A DNA stretch of 62,358 bases from CAXXOK01 sp001604115 (GCA_034928535.1 JAYFOV010000015.1:1-62358), one strand, 5' to 3'. Positions 27,483-35,981 are shown, numbered from the stretch's first letter. The notes: generated by a model not told the origin, from the sequence alone. Translations and numbers: made by a program.

Positions 27483-28328
27483 TCACGCGCCGATGTAGCG
27501 TTTGTTGTAATACACATACACATCCAGCAAATTGGCGCCCGCATCCGCTGTGTAGCTGACGGTGTTGCTGCCCAGCCCAAACACGATGCCCTCAAAGCTG
27601 CTGTGCCTGTCCAGCCGTGCGGATGCGTTGTCCCCATTGAGGGTCACGGCGCGGGTTTTACCATCCACCACCAGCACATCCCCGGCTTGCAGGGTCATCA
27701 GCATGCGCACAAAGCCGCCGCCCGCCATCAGCTTGGGGTTGGTCACCGTGCCACGGGCGCTGAACACCGCCTTCAGATAGGCCTGCGCATCGCCGTCATT
27801 ATCCAAATACACGGTCTGTGCAAAGGCGTACAGGCCATAGATGCGCCCTACGCCCGCCTGCGCCGCATAGGGGTAGCCGCAGCGCGGCTCGATGGCCGCG
27901 ATGTTCTTGCCAAACCCATCCGCCGAGAGAAAATACCCCTCCGGCATGAGCAGCGACAGCGTGACGGTGAGCGGCGTATGGATGTTCTCCGTAGGGATCT
28001 GCAAGCTTTCCAGACGGCAGCCATCTGCAAAGCGCACGCCGTCCGCACGGTGGATATACACCTGAAAGCTTTGCGCCGGGCTGAAAAAAGCGGTGATCGC
28101 CCGCCGGAGCGGGTCGTTGAGCACGGCCTTGCGAGCCTTGGCGGTAAACTCCAGCACACGGCTGCCCACGCGCTGCGCGGTGATGAGGTCGCCATCCCCC
28201 GCTGCGGCCTTTTGGGTGAATACCTCCACATTGGGTGCATCCAGCCCGCTGGCCGCCACCAGCCCCAAAAGCACCCCATCCATGCTGAAAGTGCGCCCAT
28301 CGCCGCGCACAAAACGAACACTGATCAT
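27483..28328 (-). CDS. Phage distal tail protein (Dit-like)
   Basis: 281 residues. The N-terminal half forms the ring domain of Dit-like proteins, and the C-terminal half is a galectin-like or carbohydrate-binding-type beta sandwich (SSFEGIVFGLGSNTVSYTADAG). This two-part build and the place directly after the tape measure gene are typical of distal tail proteins in siphoviruses. Start ATG at 28326-28328 with AGGTG 8 nt upstream; the longer open frame is unsupported. Confidence 0.75.
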   Translation of the reverse strand: MISVRFVRGDGRTFSMDGVLLGLVAASGLDAPNVEVFTQKAAAGDGDLITAQRVGSRVLEFTAKARKAVLNDPLRRAITAFFSPAQSFQVYIHRADGVRFADGCRLESLQIPTENIHTPLTVTLSLLMPEGYFLSADGFGKNIAAIEPRCGYPYAAQAGVGRIYGLYAFAQTVYLDNDGDAQAYLKAVFSARGTVTNPKLMAGGGFVRMLMTLQAGDVLVVDGKTRAVTLNGDNASARLDRHSSFEGIVFGLGSNTVSYTADAGANLLDVYVYYNKRYIGA

Positions 28329-28468
28329 GATTTGCACCTGCCAATCCTGTTTTGTAGCCAATGGCACATTTTGCCCGCGCCGGGCTTGGTGCCTGCCGGG
28401 CATGGGCGGCAAGGCGAGCCGCGCACCGCCCGCAGATGCACCGCAAGCCTGCGCGGGGGCACGCTTCC

Positions 28469-29422
28469 TCAGCCGCGCGCTCCAGCCAGCCCATAGGCCG
28501 CCTGCCTGCGAATGGCGCGGGCGATCTCGTCCGGTGCTTGCATCGCTGCCGCAAAGGTAATGTTTTGCGTCAGGTGGATCACCCTCTCCGCAGGCTGCGC
28601 GCGCTGCACAGCCTGCTGGCTGCAAGCGGGCGAGCCTTGCAGCGCCGCCACGCGGATGGCCGCATCCCCGGGGGAAAGGTCCGGTTGCCAGCCTGCAAAG
28701 CCGAGCCCGCCAAACGCCCCTTCCAGTGCGCGCCTGCCCGCCTGCGCTGCCGCCGCCACACCCTGACCCACCGCGGGCAACACGCTTGCCTGCGCGCCCT
28801 CGGTAAAGCCCTGCGCCATACCCTGCGCCAGATAGCGCCCCAGCTCGTCCCGGAACAGGCGGGAGGGGCTTTGGATGCCCGCCGCGTTGCGCGCCGCCTG
28901 CAATGCGTTGCGCACCACGCGCATCACCGCCGTATTGAGAAAATTACCCCGGCTGCTCACACCCCCGGCCATGCCGTTGACCATTTCACGCCCGATGCCT
29001 GCGCCGCCCGCCTGCGCGGCCGCCTCCGCCGCCGCCGTGCCAGCCTGCACCGCCGTGCGCGCCGCGCCCTCCAGCGCTATGGCTCGGGCGGCAATGCCCC
29101 CGGCCATGGCCGTGACCAGTGCCTGCCCCGCGCGCTGGCCACCCGTTTGCGCCGCCGTGTTGCCCGCATCGGATGCGGCCGCAACCTTGGCCGTCACCGC
29201 CATGCTTGCCTGCTGGCTGGCAGCCACGCCGGCCGCCATGCTGCGCACCCAGGTCACGCCTGCGGCCTGCGCCTGCGCAAACTGCGCCGCATTGACCCTG
29301 AGCGATGTGCGCACCTGATCGGACAGCGCGCCCAGCGAGAGCGTGAGCCGCTGCATGCCCGCCTGAAAGGCCGCATCGTCCAGCTCCACACTAAAAACTA
29401 CCTGCCCATCGCTTGCCGCCAT
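28469..29422 (-). CDS. Short phage tape measure protein
   Basis: 317 residues, Ala/Gln-rich and almost wholly helical. The C-terminal half holds the tape measure signature IQSPSRLFRDELGRYLAQGM followed by AQGF. Tape measure proteins set tail length at roughly 0.15 nm per residue, so a tail near 45-50 nm is predicted, short for a siphovirus (many have 600-1200 residues). ATG start after AGGAGGG, 3 nt past the upstream stop. The frame is intact, so the short length is not a truncation visible in the sequence, though an older internal deletion is possible. Confidence 0.8.
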   Translation of the reverse strand: MAASDGQVVFSVELDDAAFQAGMQRLTLSLGALSDQVRTSLRVNAAQFAQAQAAGVTWVRSMAAGVAASQQASMAVTAKVAAASDAGNTAAQTGGQRAGQALVTAMAGGIAARAIALEGAARTAVQAGTAAAEAAAQAGGAGIGREMVNGMAGGVSSRGNFLNTAVMRVVRNALQAARNAAGIQSPSRLFRDELGRYLAQGMAQGFTEGAQASVLPAVGQGVAAAAQAGRRALEGAFGGLGFAGWQPDLSPGDAAIRVAALQGSPACSQQAVQRAQPAERVIHLTQNITFAAAMQAPDEIARAIRRQAAYGLAGARG

Positions 29423-29425
29423 GGA

Positions 29426-30310
29426 TCATCCCTCCTGCATTTTCAAAAGTACGTCCGCCGGATCTTCCCCGGCAGCCAGGCGCCTGTCCAGCTCCTGAAG
29501 CAGCGCGGTTTGCGCCCGGCTCACCCGCTGGGGGATGGCGATGCGCTCCCGCGCGCGCGCCAGCTCCGCGCGGGCTTCCTGCGGCAGGTCGCCATCGGGC
29601 AGGGTGCGCAGCCGCACCCGCGCGCCAAAAGGCGTCTGCTCCGAAAGCCCCCTAAGCAGCGCACGAAACACCGCCCAATGTGGTGTTTCACAGAGCAGAT
29701 CCATGCCATACTGCTGGCGAAACGAGGCATAGATCGCCTCCGCATCCACCTCAAAATCCATGACCGGCACATCGTCTGCCGCATCCGCCCCGCCGGTCAC
29801 AAACGCGTGAAACAGCGCCGCCGCGTCCCGTGGCGCGTGCCCCACAAAGAAGCGTCTGCCAAGGTAGAGCCGCTTTTCCAGCTCCGTCAGATCCGGATCG
29901 CACAGCCTGCGCAGGCACATGAGCACCGTTCGGTAATCCGGGGCGATGGCGTAGCTTTTCCCCTCCGCAGGGCTATGCAAGGCGCATGGCAGCACCCGCT
30001 CCGGCGCGCGGGACAGCGAGAACGGGATGGGCGCATTGCCCCGCAGCGGCTGGGGGGCCGCCATGCCGCCGGGCACCCTCGCCTGCGGCGCAAACCGGGA
30101 CGCGCCTGCATCGCCGGTAAGTTCCGCCTGCGGCGCAGGTGGGGGCTCGTCTCCGTTGTTCGCCGCTTGCGTCTGCGGCGCAGGTGCGGGCGCGCCCTTG
30201 CCGTACGGGCATCGCCCGGGATGGGCAGTCTGCAATGCTCCGGCGCCATGTTGATTTTGCCCGCAGCCATCAGGCGGCTCCCTGCCGGGTTGCCCAGTCG
30301 TATACGCCAC
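29426..30310 (-). CDS. Phage Gp15-family protein (tail assembly)
   Basis: 294 residues. From about residue 115 it matches the bacteriophage Gp15 family: IAPDYRTVLMCLRRLCDPDL, FHAFVTGG, and the C-terminal FEVDAEAIYASFRQQYGMDL followed by LCETPHWAVFRALLRGL. Family members occupy the tail assembly chaperone slot before the tape measure gene. The first 110 residues are Pro/Ala-rich, low in complexity, and encoded by short imperfect repeats (word CGCCTGCGGCGCAGG), probably a lineage-specific insertion. GTG start right after the upstream stop codon. Confidence 0.75.
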   Translation of the reverse strand: MAYTTGQPGREPPDGCGQNQHGAGALQTAHPGRCPYGKGAPAPAPQTQAANNGDEPPPAPQAELTGDAGASRFAPQARVPGGMAAPQPLRGNAPIPFSLSRAPERVLPCALHSPAEGKSYAIAPDYRTVLMCLRRLCDPDLTELEKRLYLGRRFFVGHAPRDAAALFHAFVTGGADAADDVPVMDFEVDAEAIYASFRQQYGMDLLCETPHWAVFRALLRGLSEQTPFGARVRLRTLPDGDLPQEARAELARARERIAIPQRVSRAQTALLQELDRRLAAGEDPADVLLKMQEG

Positions 30311-30313
30311 GGC

Positions 30314-30646
30314 TCAATCCTCCGCCAGCAGCGCATCGGTGCAGCCTTCCGCTGCCGCGTGCGCCAGCACGCCTAGCCACTCCACCGCCAGCGCCAGGCT
30401 CACCGGCCTGCCACCGCTGATGCGCATCACCGCGCCTGCGCCCAGCGCATCCTCCAGCAGCGCCGCGGCTTCCTGCGCCGTGCGCAGCACCGCCTCCGGC
30501 GAGGGCGGCGCATCGCCAAACGCCGCGCACGCCTCCAGCACAGCGCCTGCGCGCACGCACAGCGCCACGTCCGTCAGCCGCATGGGGTATTCCTCACCGT
30601 TGATCCTGATGCGCGCATCCTCCACGCGCAAAGTGATGTCCTGCAT
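30314..30646 (-). CDS. Phage tail assembly chaperone-like protein
   Basis: 110 residues, acidic and helical, with a small N-terminal beta hairpin (ITLRVEDARIRINGEEYPMR). Start ATG after AAGGAGG. It lies between the tail tube gene and the Gp15-family gene, the slot of the first tail assembly chaperone. It ends 3 nt before the next start codon; I see no ribosomal frameshift signal joining the two. Named from position and size rather than strong motifs. Confidence 0.6.
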   Translation of the reverse strand: MQDITLRVEDARIRINGEEYPMRLTDVALCVRAGAVLEACAAFGDAPPSPEAVLRTAQEAAALLEDALGAGAVMRISGGRPVSLALAVEWLGVLAHAAAEGCTDALLAED

Positions 30647-30737
30647 AGTATCCTCCTTCAAAGCACCACGGCGCATGCGATGCGCCGCGGTGCTTTTGCT
30701 TGAGACATGAAACGAGGGGTCGGGGCATAGGGGGACG

Positions 30738-31120
30738 CCTGGGGCTTTGCCCCAAACCCCACAAGGGGCATTACCCCTTGACCCGGCATTGGGGAAGTCT
30801 TGGGGGTGGCTGCTGCGCCACTTGCCTGATCGGGCCCTTGGCGCGGTTCGCTCGCTTGCGGGGGTGGGCGCGCGGCGCGGGCTGGGCACCGGCCACGCCC
30901 GGGGCTTTGCCCCAAACCCCACATGGCGCATTGCCCCTAGACCCGGCATTGGGAAAGCGTGGGGGTGGCTGCTGCACCACTTGCCTTATCGCGCCCTTGG
31001 CGCGGTTCGCTCGCATGCGGGGGTGGGAGCGCGGCGCGGGCTGGGCACCGGCCACGCCTGGGGCTTTGCCCCAAACCCCACAAGGGGCATTGCCCCTTGA
31101 CCCGGCATTGGGGAAGGTGA
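30738..31120 (+). repeat. Three hairpin-train repeat units inside the virion operon
   Basis: Three units of the host-type dispersed family (cores near 30740-30800, 30897-30957 and 31058-31118; period about 160 bp) separate the tail tube gene from the chaperone gene. Orientation is plus, opposite to the virion genes. Each core holds CTGGGGCTTTGCCCCA and AAGGGGCATTgCCCCTT hairpins. There is no gene in 30647-31128. Confidence 0.8.
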
Positions 31121-31128
31121 TGCCAGCC

Positions 31129-31611
31129 TTATGCCGGGATGAATGCCCTCGTCAGCACATTGAAGCTACCCAGCGCCAAATCCCCATTCTGGTGCAGCAC
31201 ACCCTCCAGCTTGAGCACATTCTTCGGCTCGCCTGCCGGCGGGCTGCACTCCACCGCCACCAGCGCCCGGCGCGCGCGGTACACGCCGCTCTCGCCCGCC
31301 ACCGGATCGGTCATATCCACACTCACGAGCATCCGCTCGCATCCATCCCCGATACGCTGCTCCCGGGCGATGGCCGCCAGATCATCCACCACCGGATCGC
31401 CCTTCACATACTGCGCTTCATACTTCCAGCCGTTTTCGTAACCGGTGATTGTGCAGGCGGCATTCACATCGCCCACAAAGGTGGTCTTATCCACCTTGGC
31501 ATTGTTTTCCTCATTGCACTTGACAAACCCCGCGTTCACATAGTGGTAGGCATGTGCCTCCCCCTCCGGGATGCCGTAATACTCCCGGATCAGGTTTCGC
31601 GTCACTTTCAT
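31129..31611 (-). CDS. Phage major tail tube protein
   Basis: 160 residues, beta-rich, with GGGAGGG before the ATG. A segment such as FVKCNEENNAKVDKTTFVGD and the C-terminal LEGVLHQNGDLALGSFN are typical of clostridial siphovirus tail tube proteins. It would stack as hexameric rings around the tape measure protein. It follows the tail completion gene and precedes the repeat-filled gap. Confidence 0.75.
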   Translation of the reverse strand: MKVTRNLIREYYGIPEGEAHAYHYVNAGFVKCNEENNAKVDKTTFVGDVNAACTITGYENGWKYEAQYVKGDPVVDDLAAIAREQRIGDGCERMLVSVDMTDPVAGESGVYRARRALVAVECSPPAGEPKNVLKLEGVLHQNGDLALGSFNVLTRAFIPA

Positions 31612-31746
31612 GGCCGTTCCCTCCCTGTTTGTTGGCGCCCGCCGGGCGCATGGTTGCTATGCATTTAAAACGGTTGCAGGCCGCCAACGCCGCAAGCGCA
31701 GAGCGCAGTGGTTCCCTGCGCCGGGTTGCGTACATGCCCGCAGGCC

Positions 31747-32139
31747 CTATTGCCACTCCGCATACGTTACCTCCAGGGCGCTGCCGTAGAGCCACTGGCT
31801 GCCCTCCAGCCCCACCAGTGCGGGCGCGCTGCCCGTGCGGATGCCTGTGACCTGCCACCCCGCCCCGTTGGGCAACGCCGCTATGGCCAGCCCTTCGTGG
31901 ATGCGGCACAGCGCATCCAGCGCCGCAGCCTGCTCCCGGTGCCTTGCGCTCACCACGACATCCAGCCGCAACGTGCGCTCCTGCGCCAGCGTCGTTTCCA
32001 CCTCACGCCCGGCGGATGCTGCCATCGACAGGCCATCCTCCGCGGGCAGCGTGCCCATCATGACCGGCGCAAAGCTGCCCTGTGCATCGATCATCCCCCG
32101 GATCGCCTCCAGCACCGCGCGCTGTGTGCTCATGCTCAT
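31747..32139 (-). CDS. Phage minor capsid/tail terminator protein
   Basis: 130 residues. The ATG overlaps the preceding stop codon by four bases (ATGA). The place and pattern (RAVLEAIRGMIDAQG, then alternating strands with WLYGSALEVTYAEWQ at the end) fit the minor capsid protein 3 or tail terminator group, which caps the tail tube and joins it to the head. Named largely from gene order. Confidence 0.6.
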   Translation of the reverse strand: MSMSTQRAVLEAIRGMIDAQGSFAPVMMGTLPAEDGLSMAASAGREVETTLAQERTLRLDVVVSARHREQAAALDALCRIHEGLAIAALPNGAGWQVTGIRTGSAPALVGLEGSQWLYGSALEVTYAEWQ

Positions 32140-32492
32140 CCCTGACCGCCCCCAATCGTTTTTTGCGCCAGGCTTTCCCATTGCATGGCGTGCGCCGCTT
32201 TGGCCTTTTCACACCAGCGCAGGCTGGCCGCGCCGTTCACCCGCAAGCTAGGCGTGCCTGCGTAATACACCCGTCTGGCGTAGGGCGTGCGCCATACCAG
32301 CCGCCCCGCCGCCAGATCGCTGGCCGCATAGCTGCTGCGGATGAGCCTGCCCGTATCGTCTCTGGCGTATCGGTTGCAATCCGCCAGCACCTGCGCAGCC
32401 ACCACGGGCAAGCCCTGCGCCAGCCGCGCCGCCACTGCCCGCCGGATGCCTGCAGCATCCATCCGCAGGGTCACGGCCATGTGCAGCATCAT
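32136..32492 (-). CDS. Phage minor capsid protein 2 (gp10-like)
   Basis: 118 residues, with a basic helical N-terminal half (GIRRAVAARLAQGLPVVAAQ) and the segment RLVWRTPYARRVYYAGTPSL, which is characteristic of the Minor_capsid_2 family of Gram-positive phages. It takes part in the head-tail joint. GGGGGA precedes two consecutive ATG codons. Confidence 0.75.
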   Translation of the reverse strand: MMLHMAVTLRMDAAGIRRAVAARLAQGLPVVAAQVLADCNRYARDDTGRLIRSSYAASDLAAGRLVWRTPYARRVYYAGTPSLRVNGAASLRWCEKAKAAHAMQWESLAQKTIGGGQG

Positions 32493-32572
32493 TGGTTTCC
32501 CCCTTCCCTTGTGGTGGAGCTAACTACAGCCGCCATGCGCCCGCCCGGCAAACTCATGCTTTGGCAGCGCAA

Positions 32573-32905
32573 TCAGCCCACCAGCGTCACTTCCACATGG
32601 TGCATGCGCCCCAGATCATAGAGCGCTTCCACCGCCTGCACGCGATACACCGTGCCCTCGTGCAGCACGCGTTGCCCGGTGGCAAACAGCGTGCCGCGCG
32701 GGCGGCTGTTGCGCCCGTCAAAGAGCAGCAATGCCTTACGGATTGTACGCACGCCGCCTGGCTCGGCCTCCTCCTGCAGCAAGGCCTCGATGCGGATGCG
32801 CGTGAGCGCCGCCACCGGGCGCAGGATCTCGGCATGGTAGGCATCGCCCTCCGGCTGCATGAGCTGGGCGCTGTGGGTGAGCATCGCTCGGGGTATCGGG
32901 CGCAT
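32573..32905 (-). CDS. Phage minor capsid protein 1 (head closure)
   Basis: 110 residues with the Minor_capsid_1-type layout: RPIPRAMLTHSAQLMQP, a strand-rich middle (RKALLLFDGRNSRPRGTLFA) and a C-terminal VEALYDLGRMHHVEVTLVG. It probably seals the connector after DNA packaging. ATG start after AAGGAGGG. A 400-bp gap separates it from the connector gene upstream. Confidence 0.7.
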   Translation of the reverse strand: MRPIPRAMLTHSAQLMQPEGDAYHAEILRPVAALTRIRIEALLQEEAEPGGVRTIRKALLLFDGRNSRPRGTLFATGQRVLHEGTVYRVQAVEALYDLGRMHHVEVTLVG

Positions 32906-33304
32906 GGGGTTCCCTCCTTTGTGTTGCCATGCACGGCATGGCGGTATGGGTTCCATGATCGTTCGGCTGCCGGGCATTGGCTGGTCCATCGCGGTGCAGG
33001 TACGCAGCAAAGCGCCGTGGGCTGGGGGCTTTCACGCGCTGCCGGCGGTGCAGCAGGCCGCGGCGGGAGCCATATCCCCGCCGCGGCCTGTGCGCGGTGC
33101 GGCCGGCGCATCCCCATCCTGCATACATCTGGACTAACGCGCGTGGCCTGTGCCGGGGTGCACGCAAGCGACGCCCCCTGCAAGGCTGCATCCCTTTACC
33201 GTGCCAAGGCCGCAGCACAAAGCCCCCGCAAGCCCGGCGCATTGCAGCTGGAAGACGCTTTGGGGCGGCGATGCCGGAGTGCAGGTTGGCCGCGTCCGGG
33301 TGCG
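32906..33304. other. Gap in the head-completion genes with a strong hairpin
   Basis: No credible gene in 400 bp, unusual inside a packed virion operon. It contains a 14-bp perfect stem (33054-33067 with 33077-33090, CAGGCCGCGGCGGG) with a 9-nt loop and no T run. It may be an inserted element like those at 34.8 and 35.8 kb, but it is not similar to them. Confidence 0.5.
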
Positions 33305-33664
33305 TCAATCACACCGGGCATAGCTCACCAGCAATGGCAGCAGGGCGGCGGCGGTGGGGCAATGGGCGTTCTCGCCCACGCCCGCCGTAAAGCTGAACTT
33401 GCCTGCCGTCGCGCTCTTGATGGGGGCTTCCAGCGCGCCCGCGACCCCGCCTGCCAGGCTGATGGCCTGCGCCTGATACGCCAGGTAGTGGCGCAGCGTG
33501 CGCTGGATCAGCCCCGGCAGGGCGCTTACCTCCCGCGCAGCGTAGAAACACAGCGTGCGCGCGTCCAGCATGCTCTGCGCCAGACCGATGCAGGCCTCCA
33601 GATCCGCCGGGGCATCCTCCCCGGTGATGGCCGCATAGTCGGTCGCGCTCAGGGGCGCGCTCAT
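33305..33664 (-). CDS. Phage head-tail connector protein
   Basis: 119 residues, helical, with N-terminal LSATDYAAITGEDAPADLEA and a following ARTLCFYAAREVSALPGLIQ helix, as in the short head-tail connectors (gp6/gp15-like) that follow the capsid gene in Gram-positive siphoviruses. The ATG overlaps the capsid gene's stop by four bases (ATGA), so translation is coupled; the longer open frame within the capsid gene is a shadow. Confidence 0.75.
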   Translation of the reverse strand: MSAPLSATDYAAITGEDAPADLEACIGLAQSMLDARTLCFYAAREVSALPGLIQRTLRHYLAYQAQAISLAGGVAGALEAPIKSATAGKFSFTAGVGENAHCPTAAALLPLLVSYARCD

Positions 33665-34746
33665 GCTTTGATGGCCGTGGCCGCCAGCGTCAGGTATCCT
33701 GCCGCGACCACCTTGCCGTTTTTGATGCCCACGACCTCCACCACATCGCCTGCGCTGGCGGGGATCTCCGTGGTGCCGCCGGTGATGGCCGCGCCGCCGT
33801 AGCTTGCGCCATGCGCCGCGCGCTGCGCCGGGTTCAGGGTGTATTTGTAGCCCGTGGCCTCGGATGCATCGCTGATCTGGATCACGGTGGTGCCGGCAGC
33901 CGCGCCCTGCTGGGCGGCAAGCTCCACAGGCTGGGGCGCAAACACGCAGCGCACGCCCTTTTGGCGAAGCACCTTGTGCGCATAGACCATGCGCCCCTGC
34001 ACGGCGCTTGCGCCAATGTACTTGCCGCTGCCCTCCAGGCTTTGCAGGCGCACGGGCGCCTGCCATGCGTTCACGCGGGTGGCAAAGCGCGGGTGGCCGC
34101 ACACCACGGCCAGCCCGGGCGTGGCATCGTTAAACTCGATCACGTTAAAGCCCGCGATGCGGCCGATGGCGCCGCTCTGCTTGACCTCGTCGCCCAAACT
34201 GGCCGCTTGGGTAAACTCCGGGCTGCGCACCACGGCGGCGATCACATCCGGCGTGCACAGGGCATAGCGCCCGGCGGCGGGGATGTTGTCCTTGCTCATC
34301 TGCGTGCGCTGGCGCACCAGCATGCCGTAGACGCTTTGCGCATCCACCAGCGGCACGCCGATGGGGGTGCCGCCCGCCAGCAACGCGGCCGCGCCGTCCG
34401 CATCCATCGCGCGGCCAAGGGAATAGCCCGCGCTGTCCAGCCGCTCGGCCACCAGCCCATCGGGCACGCTGCTGGCCTCATACCCGTCGATGATCTCATT
34501 GACCGCCTTATCCCGGTCAATGGGCAAGGTGGTGTAGGCGGTGCTGCCGTTGGTGGGCGCAAGGCCGCTGGCGCGGTCATAGTCGCCGGCGGCCACCTCA
34601 TCCTCCCGGGTGGGGATGCGCACCGCGCCCGCGGTGGGGTCGCCGTCAAAATCGTTGTTGAACACCACGCCGTCCTTGAGCACCAGCTCGCTGCGCAGTT
34701 TGGCCAGCACCAGCTCGTTGTACTGTTCCTGCATTTCCTGTGCCAT
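33661..34746 (-). CDS. Phage major capsid protein
   Basis: 361 residues, ATG after AAAGGAGG. It belongs to a major capsid group common in clostridial prophages, recognisable from YNELVLAKLRSELVLKDGVV, FDGDPTAGAVRIPTRD-like and LPIDRDKAVNEIIDGYEASS. No prohead protease gene precedes it; instead a scaffold gene lies upstream, as in systems with a separate scaffold. The C-terminal 90 residues form an extra Ig-like or decoration-type domain (TVIQISDASEATGYKYTLNP then ASAGDVVEVVGI). Apparently intact. Confidence 0.85.
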   Translation of the reverse strand: MAQEMQEQYNELVLAKLRSELVLKDGVVFNNDFDGDPTAGAVRIPTREDEVAAGDYDRASGLAPTNGSTAYTTLPIDRDKAVNEIIDGYEASSVPDGLVAERLDSAGYSLGRAMDADGAAALLAGGTPIGVPLVDAQSVYGMLVRQRTQMSKDNIPAAGRYALCTPDVIAAVVRSPEFTQAASLGDEVKQSGAIGRIAGFNVIEFNDATPGLAVVCGHPRFATRVNAWQAPVRLQSLEGSGKYIGASAVQGRMVYAHKVLRQKGVRCVFAPQPVELAAQQGAAAGTTVIQISDASEATGYKYTLNPAQRAAHGASYGGAAITGGTTEIPASAGDVVEVVGIKNGKVVAAGYLTLAATAIKA

Positions 34747-34769
34747 GATGGTTTCCTCCTTTGTGTGTT

Positions 34770-34929
34770 ATACTATTTCAAAACCTTAACGCTTCTATTT
34801 CGCGAACGCTTTTGCCCTATGGCTTCGTCGCGAAAGCGCCACGTAGCCCCGCTACGCCTTCGCTTCCGCTCCTCGCCATAGAACAAAATCGCTCGCGATC
34901 TATGAAGCATTCAGGATTTGAAATAGTAT
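34770..34929. repeat. 160-bp palindromic element, copy 1
   Basis: Terminal inverted repeats of 16 bp with one mismatch (ATACTATTTCAAAACC at the left end, complement at the right). The interior is also roughly palindromic, turning around GTAGCCCCGCTAC, so the whole element can fold into one hairpin. It lies between the capsid and scaffold genes and explains the gap there. Copy 2 at 35750 has exactly the same length. It resembles a MITE or REP-type element; no transposase is present. Confidence 0.8.
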
Positions 34930-34962
34930 TGAAGATTACCTGCACCCGGCGGCTGCGCCGGG

Positions 34963-35697
34963 CTAGTCGCGTGCGCCGCCCTTGAGCGCCGGGTTCTTGC
35001 GGTAAAAAGCCGCTTCCACCCCCGTCATGGAGGGGATGCCGCCGCCATCCAACCGCTGCGCCCATGCGCCCGCGCCCGCCTGCCGAAACAGGTAGGGTTT
35101 GGCGCGGCGCAAGGCATCCAGCGCTTCCCGCGTGCCCTGCACGCTGCCATCCTCCGCCACGGCGATGCTGTCTGCATCCATCAGCCGGATGGCCGCGTCC
35201 GGGTCGATGAGCCCCAGCTCCGCGCCGATGGCCTTCACGTCCATCATGCGCAGCCGTTCGCCAAAGCGCGCCTGCATAGCATGGATGCGCGCCTGCGCGT
35301 CCGGGGGCAGCTCCGTTTGCGCATCGCGCGCGGCCTGAAGCGCTGCCGCCAGCGCTGCTTCCTCCATGCCGTACTGGGCGGCCATAGAGCGCAGCACGCC
35401 TTTTTCGGCGCGGGCGGTACGCTCGGCCACAGCCTTGCGCAGCGCTTCGCCCAGGTTTTGCGGCGGGGAGCTTTGCGGGCTGGACTGGGCGGGCGCATCG
35501 CCCGCCGGGGGATTGGCCGCGCCTGTTTCCGCCGGCTCCGGCGTATCGCCGGATGGCTCGGCGCGTGCGGTATTCGCCGCGTCCGGGGTGTTGTCCGGCT
35601 TCGGGATAAGCTCGGCTTCCGGCGGCTCGGCCTGCGCCGGTGCAGCCGCGCCATCGCCCGGGGTGCGGCAAAGGTAGGGTTTGATCCTGCATAACAT
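34963..35697 (-). CDS. Phage scaffolding protein
   Basis: 244 residues, ATG after GGAGG. It begins with a Pro/Ala/Glu-rich disordered stretch of about 85 residues, then an acidic-helical core (NLGEALRKAVAERTARAEKG, GMEEAALAAALQAARDAQTE), and ends in MTGVEAAFYRKNPALKGG, the C-terminal pattern of phage Gp20-type scaffolds. It would direct capsid assembly and then leave. It is flanked on both sides by copies of a 160-bp palindromic element. Confidence 0.75.
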   Translation of the reverse strand: MLCRIKPYLCRTPGDGAAAPAQAEPPEAELIPKPDNTPDAANTARAEPSGDTPEPAETGAANPPAGDAPAQSSPQSSPPQNLGEALRKAVAERTARAEKGVLRSMAAQYGMEEAALAAALQAARDAQTELPPDAQARIHAMQARFGERLRMMDVKAIGAELGLIDPDAAIRLMDADSIAVAEDGSVQGTREALDALRRAKPYLFRQAGAGAWAQRLDGGGIPSMTGVEAAFYRKNPALKGGARD

Positions 35698-35749
35698 AGT
35701 GCATCCTCCGTTTTACGCCCGTCGGCGATGGATTCCGTTTCGCCGTGTG

Positions 35750-35909
35750 ATACGGTTTCAATCCCTTGCCGCTCGTTTCTCGCGAACGCTTTTGCCCTAT
35801 GGCTTCGTCGCCAAAGCTGGGCGTAACCCCGCTGCGCTTTCGTTTGCGCTCCTCACTCCAGAACAGCATTGCTCGCGCTTGATGAAGCATGAAGGATTTG
35901 ATATCGTAT
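35750..35909. repeat. 160-bp palindromic element, copy 2
   Basis: The same element as at 34770-34929: equal length, shared interior words GCGAACGCTTTTGCCCTAT and GGCTTCGTCG, ends ATACGGTTTCAATCCC and its imperfect complement (12 of 16). More diverged ends suggest that it is older or has mutated faster. It lies between the scaffold and portal genes. Confidence 0.8.
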
Positions 35910-35981
35910 GAGCGGCAGGCCGTCGCCGGTATGCAAAACGCCCCCGCAGTGCGGCGGCGCTGTTGCCATGGGGTTTTAGGT

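Noticed and set aside
24885..28496. A 1203-codon plus-strand frame across four phage tail genes
   Set aside because: It spans several real genes and their gaps, has no ribosome site, and its translation is His/Arg/Gln-rich like the other antisense shadows here.
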